DNA of 7,454 nt from Pedosphaera sp. Its GTDB lineage: Bacteria > Verrucomicrobiota > Verrucomicrobiia > Limisphaerales > Pedosphaeraceae. Numbering within the stretch: the stretch's first letter is position 1; the number at the start of each line of letters is the position of its first letter. The position numbers were made by a program, and so were the translations under genes. Below the pieces are notes generated by a model, which saw only the letters and a program-made list of their open reading frames with translations, was not told where the DNA came from and did not search any database. Shown here piece after piece: positions 5,735-7,454 of this stretch. The stretch is from contig JAQGOT010000261.1 of assembly GCA_028293465.1 (NCBI GenBank), forward strand, positions 1 to 7,454. Direction: 5' to 3'.

Positions 5735-7454
5735 TCAAGCCGCGGCAGGTGCCGGCGAGCCCAATCCTGGCAGGTGTGGCGGTGCGGGTTTGGGCGGAAC
5801 TTCGGGCAACGGCGTGGCTGCCTGAGCGCCAGACGGTGGTTCCACTTTTGGTGCTGGCGGCGGCGGAGTGAATTTGCCCGTCCGGACGATCTCTTCAACT
5901 TGGCCGCCCTCGAGCGTTTCAACCTCGAGCAAGGCATTAGCGATTGCCTCCAGCTTGTCCCGGTTCGTATCGATGATTTCCCGGGCAACACGGTAGGCGT
6001 TATCAATGATCCGTTTGACTTCGGTATCGATGTCCTGAGCCGTTTGCTCGCTGTAATCTTTGCTGCGCGCCATCTCACGGCCAAGGAAGACATATTCGTT
6101 GTTCTCGCCGTACTGGACCATGCCGAGCTTATCGCTCATGCCCCATTGGGTCACCATTGCGCGGGCCATCTGCGTGGCCTGTTGGATGTCGCCCGTCGCC
6201 CCGGAGGAGATATCATCGGAGACGATTTCCTCGGCGATGCGGCCGGCCATGGTAACGGCAATGATATCCAGCATCTCCTTGCGGCGACGATTCAGGATGT
6301 CGTCCTTGGGCAAATACATGGTCGAGCCCAAAGCCTGTCCGCGCGGGATAATGGTCACCTTGTGCAGCGGATGCGTGTGCTTCAGCATCACATTGACGAG
6401 GGCGTGACCCGCTTCGTGCCAGGCGGTGAACTTCTTGTCCTCATCGGTCATGGCCATGCTGCGGCGTTCGCGGCCCCAGCGCACCTTGTCGCGGGCCTCT
6501 TCCAGCTCCAGCATGCCGACCGCTTTCCGGCCGGTGCGAGCGGCCAGCAAGGCGGCTTCGTTGAGCAAATTGGCCAGTTCGGCACCGGAATATCCGGGCG
6601 TGCCACGGGCGATAATCCCGAGGTCAACGATGGGATCCAGCTTCACGTTCTTGGCGTGAACCTTGAGAATGGCCTCGCGTCCGCGGACGTCAGGCAGATT
6701 GACCGTGATCTGACGATCGAAACGTCCGGGCCGCAACAGAGCAGGGTCGAGGACATCCGGGCGATTGGTCGCGGCGATGATGATAATGCCTTCCTGGGTA
6801 TCGAAGCCGTCCATTTCCACGAGCAAGGCATTGAGTGTTTGTTCCCGCTCGTCATTGCCACCGCCCAAACCGTGACCGCGGCTACGGCCGACGGCGTCGA
6901 TTTCGTCAATAAAGATAAGGCAGGGGGTGTTCTTGCGGGCTTGTTCGAACATGTCGCGCACGCGGCTGGCGCCGACGCCCACAAACATTTCCACGAAATC
7001 CGAACCACTGATGCTGAAGAAGGCGGCATCGGCCTCGCCGGCAATTGCCTTGGCGAGCAAGGTCTTGCCCGTGCCAGGGGCGCCGACCATCAGCACGCCT
7101 TTGGGGATGCGACCGCCCAGCTTCTGGAACTTTTTCGGGTCCTTGAGGAACTCCACCAATTCGGAAACCTCATCCTTGGCCTCTTCCACGCCAGCGACGT
7201 CCTTGAAGGTCGTCTTGTTCTTTTCCTTGGCGAGCATGCGGGCTTTGCTTTTGCCGAAGCTCAGGGCTCCCTTGCCCGCCATCTTGATCTGGCGGATGAA
7301 GAAGAACCAAATAAGGCTGGCGATGATCAGAATGGGGAGCACGCTCCAAAGCACGCTCAGCAACATGGTGTTGGGCTCTTGCGGTTCAAAGTTCTGATGC
7401 TTGTTAAGCAGATCGCTTAACTGCTTCTTCGTCAGGTAGACCTTGGTCCGGAAA
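5735..7454 (-). CDS. ftsH: ATP-dependent zinc metalloprotease FtsH, 5' end missing
   Basis: FtsH is a membrane-anchored hexameric AAA protease that extracts and degrades misfolded membrane proteins and some soluble regulators. The frame is open to the window edge (first full codon at 7453), so the start, first membrane segment and most of the periplasmic domain are missing. Numbering from the internal Met at 7366: the second membrane segment (about 5-24); Walker A GAPGTGKT (95-102); pore loop FVGVGA (128-133); Walker B ending IDEID (153-157); arginine fingers Arg212 and Arg215 in LRPGRFDR; zinc motif HEAGH (317-321) with third ligand Asp393 in TGDIQQAT. Both ATPase and protease sites are intact. 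The last 45 or so residues are rich in Pro and Ala and probably disordered. At least 572 residues are visible. A strong terminator follows 27 nt after the TGA stop. Confidence 0.98.
   Translation of the reverse strand, partial: FRTKVYLTKKQLSDLLNKHQNFEPQEPNTMLLSVLWSVLPILIIASLIWFFFIRQIKMAGKGALSFGKSKARMLAKEKNKTTFKDVAGVEEAKDEVSELVEFLKDPKKFQKLGGRIPKGVLMVGAPGTGKTLLAKAIAGEADAAFFSISGSDFVEMFVGVGASRVRDMFEQARKNTPCLIFIDEIDAVGRSRGHGLGGGNDEREQTLNALLVEMDGFDTQEGIIIIAATNRPDVLDPALLRPGRFDRQITVNLPDVRGREAILKVHAKNVKLDPIVDLGIIARGTPGYSGAELANLLNEAALLAARTGRKAVGMLELEEARDKVRWGRERRSMAMTDEDKKFTAWHEAGHALVNVMLKHTHPLHKVTIIPRGQALGSTMYLPKDDILNRRRKEMLDIIAVTMAGRIAEEIVSDDISSGATGDIQQATQMARAMVTQWGMSDKLGMVQYGENNEYVFLGREMARSKDYSEQTAQDIDTEVKRIIDNAYRVAREIIDTNRDKLEAIANALLEVETLEGGQVEEIVRTGKFTPPPPAPKVEPPSGAQAATPLPEVPPKPAPPHLPGLGSPAPAAA

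Noticed and set aside
5618..7420. A 600-codon open frame on the plus strand
   Set aside because: It lies antisense to ftsH, whose minus-strand protein has all family motifs. The translation resembles no protein family and is a by-product of GC-rich codon use.

Overview
The window holds a compact block of bacterial housekeeping genes, all read from the minus strand. In order of transcription (high to low coordinates) they are ftsH (5' end cut off by the window edge), rpe, a phosphohexomutase gene, lepA and lepB, followed by a probable structured RNA with its own promoter and terminator, and possibly the first codons of one further gene at the left edge. There are no tRNA or rRNA genes, insertion sequences or CRISPR arrays. 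The long plus-strand ORFs are antisense shadows of the real genes.

The organism is most likely a member of the PVC group, probably Verrucomicrobiota. This is inferred from three things: a long LepB with an N-terminal cytoplasmic extension and a large insertion between its catalytic boxes, an FtsH ending in a proline-rich tail, and the ftsH-rpe-mutase-lepA-lepB order, which I recall from Verrucomicrobiota but could not check. The phylum call is moderate; that it is a bacterium is certain.

Layout. At 5735-7454 is the membrane AAA protease FtsH, closed by a strong intrinsic terminator (12-bp stem at 5681-5707). A candidate promoter at 5608-5636 then starts rpe almost at its ATG. Rpe (4881-5600) and the phosphohexomutase (3432-4850) lie 30 nt apart and look co-transcribed; both act on sugar phosphates. 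A 133-nt gap leads to lepA (1508-3298) and, 19 nt later, lepB (313-1488), a lepA-lepB pair common in bacteria. FtsH, LepA and LepB all bear on protein synthesis, export and quality control at the membrane.

The most interesting part is the 312 nt after lepB. On the minus strand it shows promoter-like boxes, then a 14-bp closing stem around two hairpins that both carry CUUG tetraloops, then a hairpin with a C-rich loop, then a perfect 11-bp terminator stem with a U-rich tail. An ATG with an in-frame stop just upstream lies 18 nt beyond that tail. This is either a free-standing small RNA of about 155 nt or the leader (riboswitch or attenuator) of the next gene. I could not match it to any RNA family I know.
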